Of a DNA stretch of 64,000 nucleotides, positions 29,350 to 43,500 are shown one piece after another. Below the pieces are notes generated by a model that did no database searches, had not been told where the DNA came from, and saw nothing but the letters and a program-made list of their open reading frames with translations. The DNA lies in NCBI GenBank assembly GCA_016584305.1, contig JACEEZ010019096.1, forward strand, positions 72,244 through 136,243, given 5' to 3'. Every line of letters starts with the position of its first letter. Position 1 is the first letter of the stretch. The position numbers and the translations under genes were made by a program. Source of the DNA: Chionoecetes opilio. Lineage: Eukaryota; Arthropoda; Malacostraca; Decapoda; Majidae.

Positions 29350-29814
29350 GTGAGTGGGGGGGGGTGTTAAATTTGGTATATTTGTTAGTTTCACAAGCGA
29401 ATAAATGTGTAAATATTATAAAACTGGTCAATAAACTATCTATCTGTGTGGGTGTGTTAGGGGGGAGCGTGGGTGAATGTGTGGTAGTGGGTGTGTGATA
29501 TTAATTATAAGAGATTATAGATTAATTTTAAGAGAAAGATTACATTATTCAGTACCTATTCATTGTTTTCTATATAATGTCATTTTTACTCAAATTACTG
29601 TATATGTATTTATATATTTTTTTTTGTAATATTATTATCGATTTATAATTTGGTTTGGGTTAATTTATTTACCAATTTTTACTTTTGCAGTACGTACTAG
29701 CAGTTTTTCTAGTCTGTTCTCTATTATGATGGAAAGGCCGCTCTTGTGTTGGTTGGTTTTAAGAAGAATTTTTATATTGCATTTTTTTACGAATTACTTG
29801 CTCACCGTCAATAA
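29350..29814. other. Intron-like non-coding stretch
   Basis: AT-rich sequence after the KH exon. No further KH exon was recognised. Confidence 0.35.
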
Positions 29815-29965
29815 CACTATAGTCGCCAGGCGCCATATATTACGCATTTTAGCATCACTGCAGACATCTATGTGCCACTGAAGAGACATACACAGTAGTT
29901 TATATTATGTACATGTCTGTAGTGATGCTACAATTTGTGCTATATGGCGCTTGGTGACATTAGTG
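29815..29965. mobile_element. Palindromic MITE (TCGCCAGGCGCC ends)
   Basis: The left arm GTCGCCAGGCGCCATATATT then TTTTAGCATCACTGCAGACA mirrors the right arm TGTCTGTAGTGATGCTACAA and ATATGGCGCTTGGTGAC. Related copies occur at 17564 and 45535-45735. Confidence 0.75.
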
Positions 29966-30300
29966 CCGTGGCAACTATAGTGGTGTTGAGGGTATGTGTT
30001 TGTTTTAGTTTTGTGTTTGGTGTTGGCGCTTGGACTGCCTCCCTGGGACCCCTTCTGTCTAGCCGGCCGGGGGTCAACCGCACTTTTTATTTAAAGAAAT
30101 ATGAGAAAAAATTTATTTGTCTAAAAAAAAATTGTATCTTCAATTTTGAATAAAAATATTAGCTATTAAAAATAGTTTGTTTTGCTTATTTTTTTATGGA
30201 TTTTTTTTTTAGGAGATATACTTTATGATATTGAGATGGTTTTCAGCCAACAATTTAGGTGCGATGTGGATTTATTGTATGTATTTACTTGTTAATTTAT
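29966..30300. other. Non-coding stretch
   Basis: Nothing recognised. Quality still appears normal here. Confidence 0.3.
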
Positions 30301-30784
30301 TTTAAATAGACTGGTACTTAACTCCCAACAATTATTTTTGTCCAGAGTTTACCATAAAGGGGAGGTAAAATTTAGTAGGGAATACGGTTTAAACTCTTGC
30401 ATTAGGGAAAATGGACAAAGGGGGAAATGAAAGTAAAATGCCAAAAACCCTCTTTTTTTTCCCTACAAAATAAACAAAAATTCCCATGAAAAAAATTAAA
30501 ATACAAAAAGTCAAATTTAAAATTTCCCGCCTGCGCCCTTTTAGAAATTATTGCTTTTAAACTATTTTTTAAATAGAACTCCCTAATTACTATAACACTA
30601 ATTATTTTCCCCGGAGACAAAAAAACCCAGGGCACAAATTAAAAAATAAAATAAAAAAAAAAAAACTTTTACTACTCTGAAAAAGTAATGATATACGAAA
30701 TTTTTGGGGCTGCCCTTAACCCCCCTGTCACCCATCCCGGCGACTCGAGGGCCGACCGCGGTGCGACTCGAGACTTGGCCAGTA

Positions 30785-30907
30785 AGGGTACCATAAAAGG
30801 GATATTTTTCGGAACTAAGATCAGCGATGAAGGTCGGCATCTTCGTGCCGACCTTCGACCTTCGTCGCTGCTCTTCGTTCCGAAAAATATCCCTTTATGG
30901 TACCCTT
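30785..30907. mobile_element. Palindromic MITE, arms ~55 bp
   Basis: AAGGGTACCATAAAAGGGAT then TTTTTCGGAAC on the left mirrors GTTCCGAAAAATATCCCTTT then ATGGTACCCTT on the right. The centre also pairs (GGTCGGCATC / GTGCCGACC). Confidence 0.75.
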
Positions 30908-31539
30908 CCTCAGTCGACTAAGGTCGTCGCTCAACCTTCATCATGACTATCTGGGTAGGGGGGCCAAAGGGTTTCTTGCCCCCTAGTTGGCTCCCATACC
31001 CCCAAATTTGGGGCCCCCGGGGTCTGCTCTCTCAGGGACGGGCCTCACGCCGGGGGCCGTGACGTCTTCAAGGCCCACGAGGCGAGGGATTTAAAGAGCC
31101 CCAAAAATTTTAAAATTTTTAACTGATTTTTGTCAGCCATGACTACGTCACGCAGGCGTGTTGTGTTCGGGGAATTAATGCACCACGACCGAGCCATGGT
31201 CGTATATATTGAGTGCCGTGGGGCGTGGAGGCGTGGCAGAAGGCCGGGGTACGCGTGGAGGCAGGCAGCCAAGTGAACCGAAAAATAATGATGGTCCAGA
31301 ACCAGTTTTTTTCACTTGCCGCCCACGGGGAACGGGGGTTTTTCCCGGGGGCCAAGACTTTTGGCCCACGGTCTTGACTCGGGCGTAACCCTTTTTCACC
31401 TTGCCAAAACCACCCCTTAAAAAATGGCCGGCCCGGCATGTGGTCTTGTTGCTTTGGGCCTGGGTCGTGGCCATATTACGTTTGGGGCCAATGGACGGGT
31501 AAAAATTCTGAAAAGGGTTTTTTTTGCACCTCCTGGGTG
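30908..31539. other. Unassigned stretch before the satellite
   Basis: GC-rich, with inflated homopolymers. A 44-codon frame at 31139-31273 begins MTTSRRRVVFGEL but has no recognised homologue. It contains a TATATA stretch near 31203. Not called as a gene. Confidence 0.3.
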
Positions 31540-34500
31540 GGAGCAGGAGGGGGAAAATGGTGGGGAATAGGGCAGGAAAGGTTTGGAAGGTGTGGATGGG
31601 CAGGTGTGGATGGGGCAGGAGGTGGATGGGGCGGGGATGTGGAAGGGGGCACCAACCACCCACCTCCTGGTTTGGACAGGGGGGGAAATGGTGGGGAGGG
31701 GGAGCAGGGGTGGAATGGGTGGGAGGGGGCCGGGGTGTGGAATGGAGCCCCATCCCCCCAACCTGGATTGCCGGAGGGGGGAATGGTGTGGATGGGGCAG
31801 GATTTGGAATGGTTGGATGGAGCGGGGAGGTGGAATAGTGTGGATGGAGAGGGGGTGGTTTTGGGCACAAATGTGGAAGGGGCCCCCTCCCCCACCTGGT
31901 GGAGGTGGAATGGTTGGAGGGGCAGGAGGGGGGGAATGGGGGGGGGATGGGGGCCAAAAGGGGGGAAATTTGGTGGGGGAAATGGGGCAGGAGAGGGGAA
32001 TGGTTTTAGGGGGCGGGAAAGGGAATGGGTGGGAGGGGGCCCGGGGGGTTAAGGGGTGTGGTTTGGGGTGCGGAGGGGGGGGAATGGGGGGTGGTTTGGG
32101 GCGGTTTTGGGGGAATGGAGCCCCACCACCCACCCCCTAAAAAAATGGGGCCCGGATTTTAAGGGTTTGTAAAAAAATGGTGCGTTTTGGATTTTGGAAA
32201 TGGGAGCACCATCCCCCCAAACCCCTGGAGGGGGCGGGAGGGGGGAATGGTATGGAGGGGGTCAGGAGGGAATGGTGTGGATTGAGCAAGAGGGGGAAAA
32301 TGGTGGGGATGGAGCAGGGGGTTTGGAATGGTATGGGGGGGGCAGGGGGGGAAATGGTGTGGATGGGGGGCAGGGGGGTTGGAATGGTGGGGTGGGGGGG
32401 GGGGGAGGGGAAAAATGGTTTGGGGGGTGGATGGGGCAGGGGAAGGTGGGAAGGGGGGGGGAATGGGGGGGGCGGGAGGGGGTGGAATTTTGGGGGTGGG
32501 GGGGAAATTGGGGGGCAGGAGGTGGAATGGTATGGTTTGGGCAGGGTGGAAGGGAACACCATCCCCCCACCTCCTGGATGGGCAGGAGGGGGGAATGGTG
32601 TGGATGGGGCAGGGGGTTTTGGAAAAGGAAAAAAAGGGGGAAAGGGGGCAAAAAAAAGGGGAAGGGGGAAATAAAAAAAAAAGGGGGGGGAGGGGGAAAG
32701 GGGGAAAGGGGGGGGAAGGGGGTTTGTGGTGGGGAAAGGAGGGGGAAGGGGGAGCCCCATCCACCCCCCGCCTGGAGGGGGGCCGGAGGGGGAAGGGGTA
32801 TGGATGGAGCAGGGGGTTTGGAAGGGGGTGAGGGGGCGGGAGGTGGAATGGAGCCCCAAATCCACCCACCTCCGGGGAGGGGGCAGGGGGGGTGGAATGG
32901 GCCCATCCACCCACCCCCTGGATGGGAGGGGGTTGGGAAGGGAGCCCATCCCCCCCCTCCTGGATGGAGGCAGGAGGGGAATGGTAGGGATGGGGCAGGA
33001 GGGGGAATGGTGGGGAAAGGGGGGACAGGGGGTTTAAATTTGGGGGCACCATCCACCCCCCTCCTGGATGGGGCAGGAGGGGGAAGGGGGTGGGATGCGG
33101 CAGGAGGGGGAAATGGTATGGTTGGGGCAGGAGGTGGAATGGACCCCATCCCCCACCTCCTGGATGGGGCAGGAGGAGGAATGGTGGGGGAGGGGGCGGG
33201 AGGGAAGGGAAAAGGGAAACATCCCCCCACCCCTGGATGGACCCGGGGGGTGGAAATGGGGTGGAGGGGGCAGGGGGTTGGATGGTAGGGGGAGGGGAAC
33301 AGGGGGGGGGAAGGGGAGAAACCATCCACCCACCTCCGGGAAATGGGGCGGGAGGTGGAAGGGGTGGGGATTTTGCAGGGGGTAGAAGGGTTTGGGAGGG
33401 GTGCGGGAGGGGGAAGGGTGGGGATTGGGCAAGGGGTTGGAAATGGTGTGGGATTGAGCGGGAAAGGGGGAATTTGGTGTGGTTGAGCGGAGGGGGGAAT
33501 TTTTTTGGGGGTTGGGGGGAGAGGTGGAATGGAGCACCATCCACCCCCCTTTCCTGGAGGGGGGCAGGAGGGGGAAATGGTGGGGGAAATGGGGCAGGAG
33601 GGGGAAAATGGAGAACCATCCACCCACCTCCTGGTTTGGGGCGGGGGGGGGGAAAGGGAGCCCCCATCCCCCCAAATCTCCTGGAGGGGGGCCAGGAGGT
33701 GGAAGGGGTTTGGTTTGAGGAAGGAGGTGGAATGGAGCACCTTTCCACCCCACCTCCTTTGGAGCAGGAGGGAAGGGGTTATGGGAGGGGGCGGGAAGGG
33801 GAAAAATGGTTTTTTGAGGGGGCAGGAGGTGGAATGGAGAAACCATCCACCCACCTCCTGGATGGGGCAGGGGGTTGGAAGGGTGTGGATGGGGAGGAGG
33901 GGGAAAAGGGTTAGGGAAATTGGGGCAGGGGGGTGGAATGGAGCACCATCCACCCCCCTCCTGGATGGGCGGGAGGTGGAATGGTAGGGGTTGGGGCAGG
34001 AGGGAATGGGCACCCATCCCCCCCCTCCTGGAGGGGAGCAGGAAGGTGGAAGGGAAATGGATGGGGCGGGAGGTGGAAGGAGCACCACCCCACCCCCCTC
34101 CTGGAAAAGGGCCAGGGGGTTTAAATTTTGGTGGGGGATGGGGGAAAGGGGGGGGGAATGGTGGGGATGGGGCCGGGGAAAGGGAAATGGAGCCCATCCC
34201 CCCAACCCCCCGGAAATGGAGAAAGTGGGAATGGTGTGGATGGGCGGGAAAGGGGGGAATGGAGCACCATCCCCCCCCCTCCTGGATTGGGGCAGGAGTG
34301 GGAAGGGGGGTGGATGTGGCAGGAGGGGGAAGGGGTATGGAGGGGGCAGGATGGGGAAATGGGGCACCACCCCCCCAACCTCCTGGATGGACCCAAAAGG
34401 GGGAATGGTATGGAGGGGGGCAAGGGGTGGAATGGAGCACCATCCCCCACCTCTTGGATGGGGGGCAGGAGGTTGAATTATATGGATGGGGCAGGAGGGG

Positions 34501-37500
34501 GTTTGGAGCACCATCCCCCACCTCCTGGATGGTTCGGGGGTTTTGGAATGGTGTGCATGGTGCAGGGATTGGAATGGTATGGTGGGGAAAGGGGGGTGGA
34601 AGGGAAAGCACCATCCACCCACCTTCCTGGATGGGGCAGGAGGTGGAATGGAAAGGGATGGGGGCGGGGGAGGGGAATGGTGTGGATGGGGCGGGGAGGG
34701 GGGGAATGGTGTGGGAGGGGGCCAGGGAGGGGGGGAATGGTGTGGATTGAGAGGAGGGGGAAGGGGTATAAAATGGGGAGGAGGGGGAAAATGGGGGCCC
34801 CAAATCCCCCACCTCCTGGAGGGGGGCATGAGGGGGAATGGGTGTGGTTGGGGGGCAGGGGGTTTAAATGGTAAGGGGTGGGGCGGGAAATTGGAATGGA
34901 GCACCACCCAAACCCACCTCCGGGGATGGGGCATGGGGGTTGGAAGGTGGGGGAAGTTGCGGGGGTGAAATGGTGGGGATGGGCAGGAGGTGGAATGGGC
35001 CCCAAATCCACCCACCTCCGGAGGGGGCAGAGGGGGAAAGGGGGTGGGGATGGGTGAAAGGAGTGGAATGGGGGTGGAGGGGGCAAGGGGGAAGGGGGTA
35101 TGGATGGGGCAGGTGTGGAATGGGGGCACCATCCACCCACCTCCTGGTTTGGGGCAAGAGGTGGAATTGGTCCCGGATGGGGCAGGAGGGGGAAATTTGG
35201 AGCCCCACCCCACCCACCTCCGGGAAATGGAGCAGGGGGTTTTGGAAGGGGTATGGGGGGGGCAGGATGGGGAATGGAGCCCCTCCACCCCCCTTTCCTG
35301 GATGGAGCAGGAGGTGGAATGGTATGGATGGGGCAGGAGGGGGTTTAAGGGACACCATCCCCCCAAACCTCCGGGATGGGGGCAGGGGGGGAATGGTATG
35401 GAGGGGGCGGGAGGGGGGAATTGACCCACCATCCACCCCCCCTGGATGGGGCGGGAGGTTGGAATGGTATGGATGGGGCAGGATGTGGAATGGGCCCCAT
35501 CCCCCAAGCCCCCTCCTGGATGGAGCGGGGGGAGGTGGAATGGTTTTTAGGGGCGGGAAGGTGGAATGGGGGCACCATCCACCCCACCTCCGGGGATGGA
35601 GCAGGGGTGGAATGGTATGGTTTGGGCAGGGGGTGGAAGGGAGCCCCTTTCCACCCACCCCCCGGGTTTGGATCGGGGAGGTAAAAATTGGTGTGGATGG
35701 GGGGCAAGAGGGGGAATTTGTGGGGATTGGGGATGGGGAAATTTAGAAACCACCCCCCAAACCCCCTTGGATGTGGCAGGAGGGGAAAAAATTGGTGTGG
35801 AGGTGAGGAGGGGGAAATTTGGGTGTGGATGGTGCAGGAGGTGGTTGGGTGGGGAAAATGGTGCAGGTGGGGAAATGGAGCCCCCAAATCTACCCACCCC
35901 CCTTTGGATGGGGAAAGAGGTAAAATGGTGCGGATGGGCAGGAGGGGGAATGGGGCACCATCCCCCACCTCCGGGATGGAGCAGGAGGGGGAAATGGTAG
36001 GGGATGGGGCGGGGATGGGGAAAGGGAGCCCCAATCCCACCCATCTCCTGGGGGAGCAGGGGGTTTGAATGGAAAGGAAAAGGGGGCAGGGGGGTGGAAG
36101 GGAAAGCACCATCCCCCCAAACCTCCGGGTGGAGCAGAGGTGGGAAATGGTATGGATGGACAGGAGGGGAATTGAGCAAAAAAATTCCCACCCCCCCTCC
36201 TGATGGGGGGGCGGGAGGTGGAATGGGGGTGGATGGAGCAGGGGGTTGGAATGGGGGGGGGAGGGGGCTGGATTTTGGGAATGGGGCACCATCCCCCCAC
36301 CTCCTGGATGGTGAAAGGAGGGGGGAATGGTGTGATGGGCAGGGGGTGGAAGGGTGTGGTGGTGCAAAGGGGGAAATGGTGTGGATGGTGCAGGGGGGGA
36401 ATGGTGTGGATGGAGCGGGAGGGGAATGGTGTGGGTTTGGGGCAGGATTTTGGAATGGTGGGGAAATGGGCCAGGATTTTTGGAATGGGAGCACCACCCC
36501 CCCACCTCCTTTGGTGGTGGGGGGAGGTGGAATGGTGGGGATGGTCAGGAGGGGGAATGGTGTAAAAATTGGGGGGGGCAAGGGGTTTAAAAGGGGGGGG
36601 GAGGGTGCAGGAGTGGGAAGGGTTGTGGATGGAGCAGGAGGGGGGAAGGGGTGTGGAGGGGGCAGGATGGGGAATGGGGGGGCCCATCCACCCACCTCCT
36701 GGATGGCAGGAGGTAGAAGGGTGTGGATTTTTCAGGGGGTGGAATGGTGGGGGAGGGTGAAAAGGAGGGGGAATGGTGTGGGGGGTGCAAGGGGGGAAAT
36801 GGTTTGGAGGGTGCAGGGGGTGGAATGGTGTGGAGGGGGGCAGGGGGTTTAAATTTTGGTTTTGGGGGGGGCAGGAGGGGGAAAGGGAGCACCATCCACC
36901 CACCTCCGGGGGGGGTGCGGGGACGTAGAATGGTTTTGGATGGTGAAGGAGGTGGAAGGGGGTTTGTGGATGGGGGCGGGGAGGGGGAATGGTGTGGATG
37001 GGGGCAAAAGGGGGGAGGGTGTGGTTTGGTGCGGGAGGGGGAAATGGGTGGAGGGGGGCAGGGGGGGAATGGTGGGGAAATGGGCAGGGGGTGGAAGGGT
37101 TTTGGTGGATGGGGAAAGGAGGGGGAAGGGGTGTGGTTTGGGGCGGGAGGGGGAAATGGTGTGGAGGGGAGCAGGGGGGAAGGGGTTTTGGGAGGGGGGC
37201 AGGAGGGGGGGAATGGTTTGGGATGGAGCAGGAGGTGGAATGGTGGGGGATGGACAGGAGGGGGAAAAATTGGGTTTTGGGGAGGGGGCGGGAGGGGGAA
37301 ATGGTGGGGGAGGGCGGGAAGGGGGAAATTTGGTGGGATGGGGCAGGAGGGGGGGAATGGGCACCATCCACCCACCTCCGGGAGGGTTGCGGAGGTAAAA
37401 TGGGTGGATGGTGCCAGGGGGGGAAATGGTGGGATGGTGCAGGAGGTGGAAGGGTTGGGGGAAAGGGGGAGCGGAGGGGGGAAGGTGTGGAGGGGGCGGA

Positions 37501-40500
37501 GGGGGAAGGTGTGGAGGGGGCCCGGGGGGTGGAATGGTGGGGGATGGTGCGGGAGGGGGAAAATGGTGGGGGTGGGGCGGAGGGGAATGGTGGGGTTTGG
37601 GGCGGGGAGGTGGAATGGTGTGGTTTGGTGCAGGAGGTAAAGGGGAGCACCATCCCCCCCTCCTGGATGGTGCGGGAGGGGGAAATGGTGGGATGGTGCA
37701 GGAGGGGGAAATGGTGGGATGGTGGGGGAGGGGGAAATTTGGGGGTGGTGGTGCGGAAGGTGGAAGGGTGTGGTTTGGTTGCGGAGGGGGAAAGGTTTGT
37801 GGATTTTTGCGGGAGGGGGGAATGGTGTGGATGGGGGCAGGGGGTTGGGGAAATGGTGGGGTATGGGGCGGATGGGGAAAAGGGAGAAACCATCCACCCA
37901 CCTCCTGGAGGGGCAGTTTGGGGGAATTTGGTATGGTGGGGCAGGGGGGTGGAATGGAGCACCTCCACCCACCTCCTGGGGGGGCCCCAAAAAGGTGAAA
38001 ATGGGGGGATGGTGCGGGGAGGGGGGAAGGGTGTGGAAATGGGCAGGAGGGGGAATGGAGCCCATCCACCCCCCCTCCTGGAGGGGGGCAGGAGGGGGAA
38101 GGGGTTTTGGTGGTGCAGGGGGTTGGAATGGTGGGGAGGGGTACAGGGGGTTTGGAATGGTGGGGGATGGGGCAGGGGGTTTGGGAATTTGGTTTGGAGG
38201 GGGCGGGGAGGGGGAAAAGGGTTTTGGGGGTGGCAGGGGGTTGGTTTGGTGTGGATGGGGCGGGGGTAAATTTTGGGATGGTGGGCAGGAGGTGGAATGT
38301 TGTGGATGGGGAGGAGGTGGAAGGGCTGTGGAGGGGTGCGGGGAATTTTGGAAGGGTTTGGTGGAGGGGGGCAGGAGGTGGAAGGGTGGGGAGGGTGGCA
38401 GGAGGTGGAATCGTGGGGAGGGGTGCGGGAGGGGGAATGGTGTGGAGGGTTCAGGGGTGGAAGGGGTGGGGTTTTGGGGCCCAAGGAGGGGGAATGGAGC
38501 ACCTTCATCCCCCTCCTGGATGGAGCAAAGGGGGGAAGGGTTTGGGGATTGTGCAGGAGGGGGAATGGTTGGGGCAGGAGGTGGAATTTGGGTGGAGGGG
38601 GGCGGGGATGTGGAAGGGGACCCCCTCCACCCACCTCCGGGGAGGGTGAAAAGGAGTTGGAATGGTGTGGATGGTGCAGGGGGGGAAAATGGTGTGGAGG
38701 GTGCAGGGGGTGGAATGGTGTGGGGGGTGCAGGAGGGGGAATGGGGGGTTAAAGGGGTGAAAGGGAGGGGGAATGGTGGGGGTTTGGTTTCAGGAGGGGA
38801 AGGGTTTGGAGGGTGCAGGGGGTGGAATGGTGGGGGGATTGGGGGGCGGGGGTGGAATGGTGTTGGTTTTGGTGCGGGAAAGGGGGAAAGGTTTGGAAAT
38901 GGTGCAGGGGTAGAGGAAAGAACGGTTTTATGGTCCCGGAGGTGGAAGGGTTTTGGGATGGTCGGGAGGTGGAAGGGTTTGGTGGTGGTGCAGGGGGTTT
39001 GGAATGGTGTGGAGGGTGCAGGGGTTTGGGAATGGTGTGGAGGGTTTGCAGGGGGTTTGGGGAATGGTGGGGGAGGGTGCAGGAGGGGGGAATTTGGTGG
39101 GGTTTGGGGGGAGGGGGGTGGAATGGTGGGGAAATGGTGCGGGTGGGTGGAATGGTGTGGATGGTGCAGGAGGGGGAAGGGGGGTGTGGTTTTGGTGCGG
39201 GGAGGGGGAATGTGTGGATGGGGGGCAGGGGGTGGAATGGTGTGGGGGAGCAGGGGTGGGAGGGTGTGGATGGGGGCGGGAGGGGGAATTGGTTTGGAGG
39301 GGGCAGGAGGGGGAAATGGTGGGGGATGGGCAGGAGGGGGATTGGGGGTGGGAATGGTGCAGGGGTGGAATGGAGTACCATCCCCCACCTCCGGGGATTG
39401 GGGGCGGGAGGGGGAAATTGGGTGGAGGGGTCCCGGGAGGGGGGAATTTGGTGTGGATGGTGCAGGGGTGAAATGGTGGGGGAATGGAGCGGGTGGAATG
39501 GTGTGGAGGGGGGCCCGGAGGTGGAATGGGGGGTGGAGGGGGCGGGAGGGGGAAAGGGGTGTGGTTTGGTCCCGGGGGGTTGGAAGGGGTTTTGGGGGGG
39601 GAAGGAGGGGGAAATGGTGTGGAGGGGCCCAGGAGGTGGAATGGGGGTGAATGGGGCGGAGGTAATGGTGGTGGGGGGGCAGGGGGGTTGGAAATTTGGT
39701 GTGGTTTTTCCCGGTGGGGAATGGGACACCACCACCCACCTCCTGTATGGGCAGGGGGTGGAATGGTGGGGAGGGGTGCAGGGGGGGAAGGGTGGGGGGG
39801 ATGGGGGCAGGGGGGGAATGGTAGGGAAAATGGGGCGGGAGGTGGATGGTGTGGAGGGAAAGCAGGGGGTTTGGAATGGTTTGGGAATGGGGCGGGAAAA
39901 GGTAGAATGGTGTGGTTTGGGGCAGGAGGTGGGAATGGTGGGGAAATGGGGAAAGGAGGGGGAAAAGGGTTTTGTGGTTTTGGAGCAGGAGGGGGAAATG
40001 GTTGGGGAGGGAGCAGGAGGGGGAAATGGTTTTGGAGGGGGGCAGGAGGGGGAAATTTTGGTGTGGATGGGACGGTTTTTGGGAATGGTGGGGGAGGGGA
40101 GCATGATTTTGGAATGGTTTTGGAGGGGGCCGGGATTTTAATGGGGGTGGATGGGGGCCGGAGGTGGAATGGGTGTGGAGGGGGGGCAGGATTGGAATGG
40201 AGCACTTATCCACCCACCTCCTGGATGGGGGCAGGGGGTTTGGAATGGTGGGGATGGGGGCAGGAGGTGGAATGGTTTTGGAGGGTCAAAGGGGGGAAAT
40301 GGTGGGGGGGAAATGGGGGGAGGAGGGGGGAATGGTTGGATGGGGCGGGATTTTGGAATGGTTTGGATTGGGGCCCGGGGGTTGGGGGGAATGGGAATAT
40401 AAATTAAAGGGTTGGGAGGGAAATGTGTGGAATGGGGGGGTAATGGGGGGGGCAGGAGGGGGAATGGTGTGGTGGAGCGGAGGGGTTTGGTGTGGAGGGG

Positions 40501-43500
40501 TTCGGGAAAGGTGGATGGGGTTTGGTTTTGGGGAAAGGGGGTTTAAATGGGGGGGAGGGGGGGGGGGGGGGGGGGGGAGGGGGGGGGGTGGGGGGGCCCC
40601 CCCCCGGGGGGGGGGGGGGGGGGGGGGGGGGGGAAGGGGGGATTGTGCAGGGGGTTAAATGGTGTGGATGGTGCAGGGGGTTGGAATGGTTTTGGTGGAG
40701 AAAGGAGGGGGGTTGGTGTGGTGGGGGAAAAGGGGGTGGAATGGTGGGGAGGGGGCAGGGGGTTGGAAGGGTGGAGGGTGCAGGAGGGGGAAGGGTGGGG
40801 GATGGGGCAGGGGGGGGAATGGGTGGTTTGGGGCAGGAGGTGAATGGTGGGGATGGTGCGGGGATTGGAATGGAGCACCATCCACCCACCCCCCTGGATG
40901 GGGGCAGGATTTTGGAATGGTGGGGTTTTGGGTTCGGGAGGTGGAATGGTGGGGGATGGTGGCAGGATTTGTAATGGTGTGGAGGGTTTTTGGGGGAAAG
41001 GGGGAATGGTGTGGTTTGGTGCAGGGGGTTTGGAAGGGTGGGGAAATTGGTGCGGGGGTGGAATGGGGGTGGTTTGAGCAGGGGGTGGGAATGGTTTTGA
41101 TGGGGCAAAATTTGGAAGGGAAAGCACCATCCACCCACCTCCTGATGGACATTTTGGGGGAAGGGTAGGGGAGGGGCAGGAGGGGGAAATTTGGGCACCA
41201 TCCCCCCCACCTCCGGGTCCCCCAAAGGAGGGGTAATGGTGGGTGGTGCAAGGTTGGAATGGTGTGGATGGGGAAAGGAGGTGGAATGGAGCACCATCCC
41301 CCCACCCCCTTTGGAGGGGGCCCAGGATTTGGAATGGGGTGGATGGGGGCAGGAGGGGGAATGGGTGGTTTGGTACGGGAGGGGGAAAATGGGGGTTGGA
41401 GGGGGCAGGATTTTGGAATGGTTTTGGGATGGGCAGGGGTGGAATGGTTTGGAGGGTCGGAGGTGGAATGGTGTGGTTTGGGGCGGGTAGGGGGAAAATG
41501 GTTTTGGTTTGGGTGCAGGAGGGGGAAAATGTTGTGGGGGGGCGGGAGGGGGAATGGAGCACCATCCACCCCACCTCCTGGAGGGGGCCCGGAGGGGGGA
41601 ATTTCGGGGGTTGGTGCAGGGGTTGGGAATGGTGAAAAATGGTGCAGGAGGGGGAATGGTGTGGAGGGGTGCAGGAGGGGGGGAATTTCGTGTGTTTGGG
41701 CAGGAGGGGGAAGGGGTGGGTGGTCCCAGGAGGGGGAAGGGTTGTGGGGGGGGGCAGGATTTGGAATGGAGCACCATTCATCCACCCCCTGGTTTGGAGC
41801 AAGAGGTGAATGGTGTGGATTGTGCAGGGGGGGAAATGGTGTGGAGGGGGCAGGATTTTGGAATGGGGGTGGATGGGGGGAAGGGGGGGGGGGAAGGGGA
41901 AGGGCACCACCCCCAAACCCCCTTTCCGGGAGGGTGCGGGGGTTTTTGGAATGGTTTTGGATGGTGCAGGAGGGGGAAAAGGGGTGGGGAAAGGGTGAAA
42001 GGAGGGGGAATGGTGTGGGGGTTTGCGGAGGTGGAAGGGTTTTGGGGATGGGGGGCAGGAGGGGGAAATGGGGGTGGATGGTGCGGGGAGGGGGAAGGGG
42101 TGTGGATGGTGCGGGAGGGGGAAATGGGGGTGGAGGGTGGCAGGAGGTGGAAGGGTGTGGATGGGGGCGGAGGGGGAAAAGGGTGTAAAGGGGTGCAGGA
42201 GGTAGAGGTAGAACGGGGGGGGATGGTGCGGGAAAGGTGGAATGGTTTTGGATGGGGGCCAGGAGGGGGAAATTGGTTTTGGGAGGGTGAAAGGGGGTTT
42301 GGAATGGGTGTGGATGGGGGGCCGGAGGGGGAAGGTTGGGGGAGGGTGCGGGAGGGGGAAAGGGTGTGGATGGTGCAGGAGGGGGAAAATGGTGTGGTTT
42401 GGGGCGGGAGGGGGAAAGTGGTGGATGGGGGCAGAAAGGGGGGAATGGTGTGGATGGTGCAGGGGGTGGAATGGTGGGGGATGGGGGCGGGGGGGGGGAA
42501 TGGGGGTGGTTTGGGGGCAGGAGGTGGAAGGGTGGGGAAAAGGGGAGCAGAGGTGGGTTTGGTGGTGGATGGTGCAGGAGGTGGAATGGTGTGGAGGGTT
42601 GCGGGGGGAAAAAGGGGTGTGGATGGGGCAGGAGGGGGATTGGTGGGGGAGGGGTGCAGGAGGTGTTGAATGGAGAACCATCCCCCCCACCTCCGGGATG
42701 GGGGGAGGGGGGGTTTTGGTGGTGTGGATGGGGGCAGGGGGTGAAATGGTGGGGATGGAGCGGGGGTTTGGAATGGGGGTGGAGGGGGCGGGAGGGGGAA
42801 ATTTTTTGGGGAAATGGGGCAGGAGGGGGAAAGGGTTTTGGGATGGGGGCAGGAGGGGGAAAAGGGTGGGGGAATGGGGCGGGAGGGGGAAATGGTTGGA
42901 TGGGGCAGGAGGGGGGAAGGTGGGGAAATGGGGGGCAGGGGGTTGGAATGGGTGTGGTTTGGGGGCAGGATTTGGAAAAAGGACCCCACCATCCACCCAC
43001 CTCCTGGAGGGGGCAGGGGGGTTGGAATGGTGGGGGATGGTGCGGGAGGGGGAAGGGTTTGTGGATGGTGAAAGGAGTAGAAGGGTGTGGATGGCAGGAG
43101 GTGGAAGTGTGGATGGTGCGGGGGATTTGGGGAAGGGTGGTTGGGAAAGGAGGGGGATGGTGCGGAAAGGGGGGAAAATTGGTGTGGAGGGTTGAAAGGA
43201 GGGGGAATGTTTTGGAGGGGGCCCGGGGAGGTGGAATGGTGGGGGGAGGGTGCGGGGAGGGGGAATGGGGGCCCCATCCCCCACCTCCTGGATGGGGCAG
43301 GAGGGGGAAATTTGGGTGTGGTGGTGCGGAGAGGGAAATTTTTGGTTTTTTTGGGGGGGGTTTAAAAAGGGGAGGGGGGGAATGGTGTGGTTTGGTGGGA
43401 GGTGGAATGGTGTGGAGGGTTTTTGGAAGGTTTGGAATGGTGTGGTTTGGGCCCAGGAGGTGGAATGGTTTGGAGGGTTTGGCAGGGGGGGTGCATTGGT

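Noticed and set aside
31139..31273. 44-codon frame MTTSRRRVVFGEL with TATATA inside
   Set aside because: Too short, lies in the low-quality span, and has no recognised homologue.
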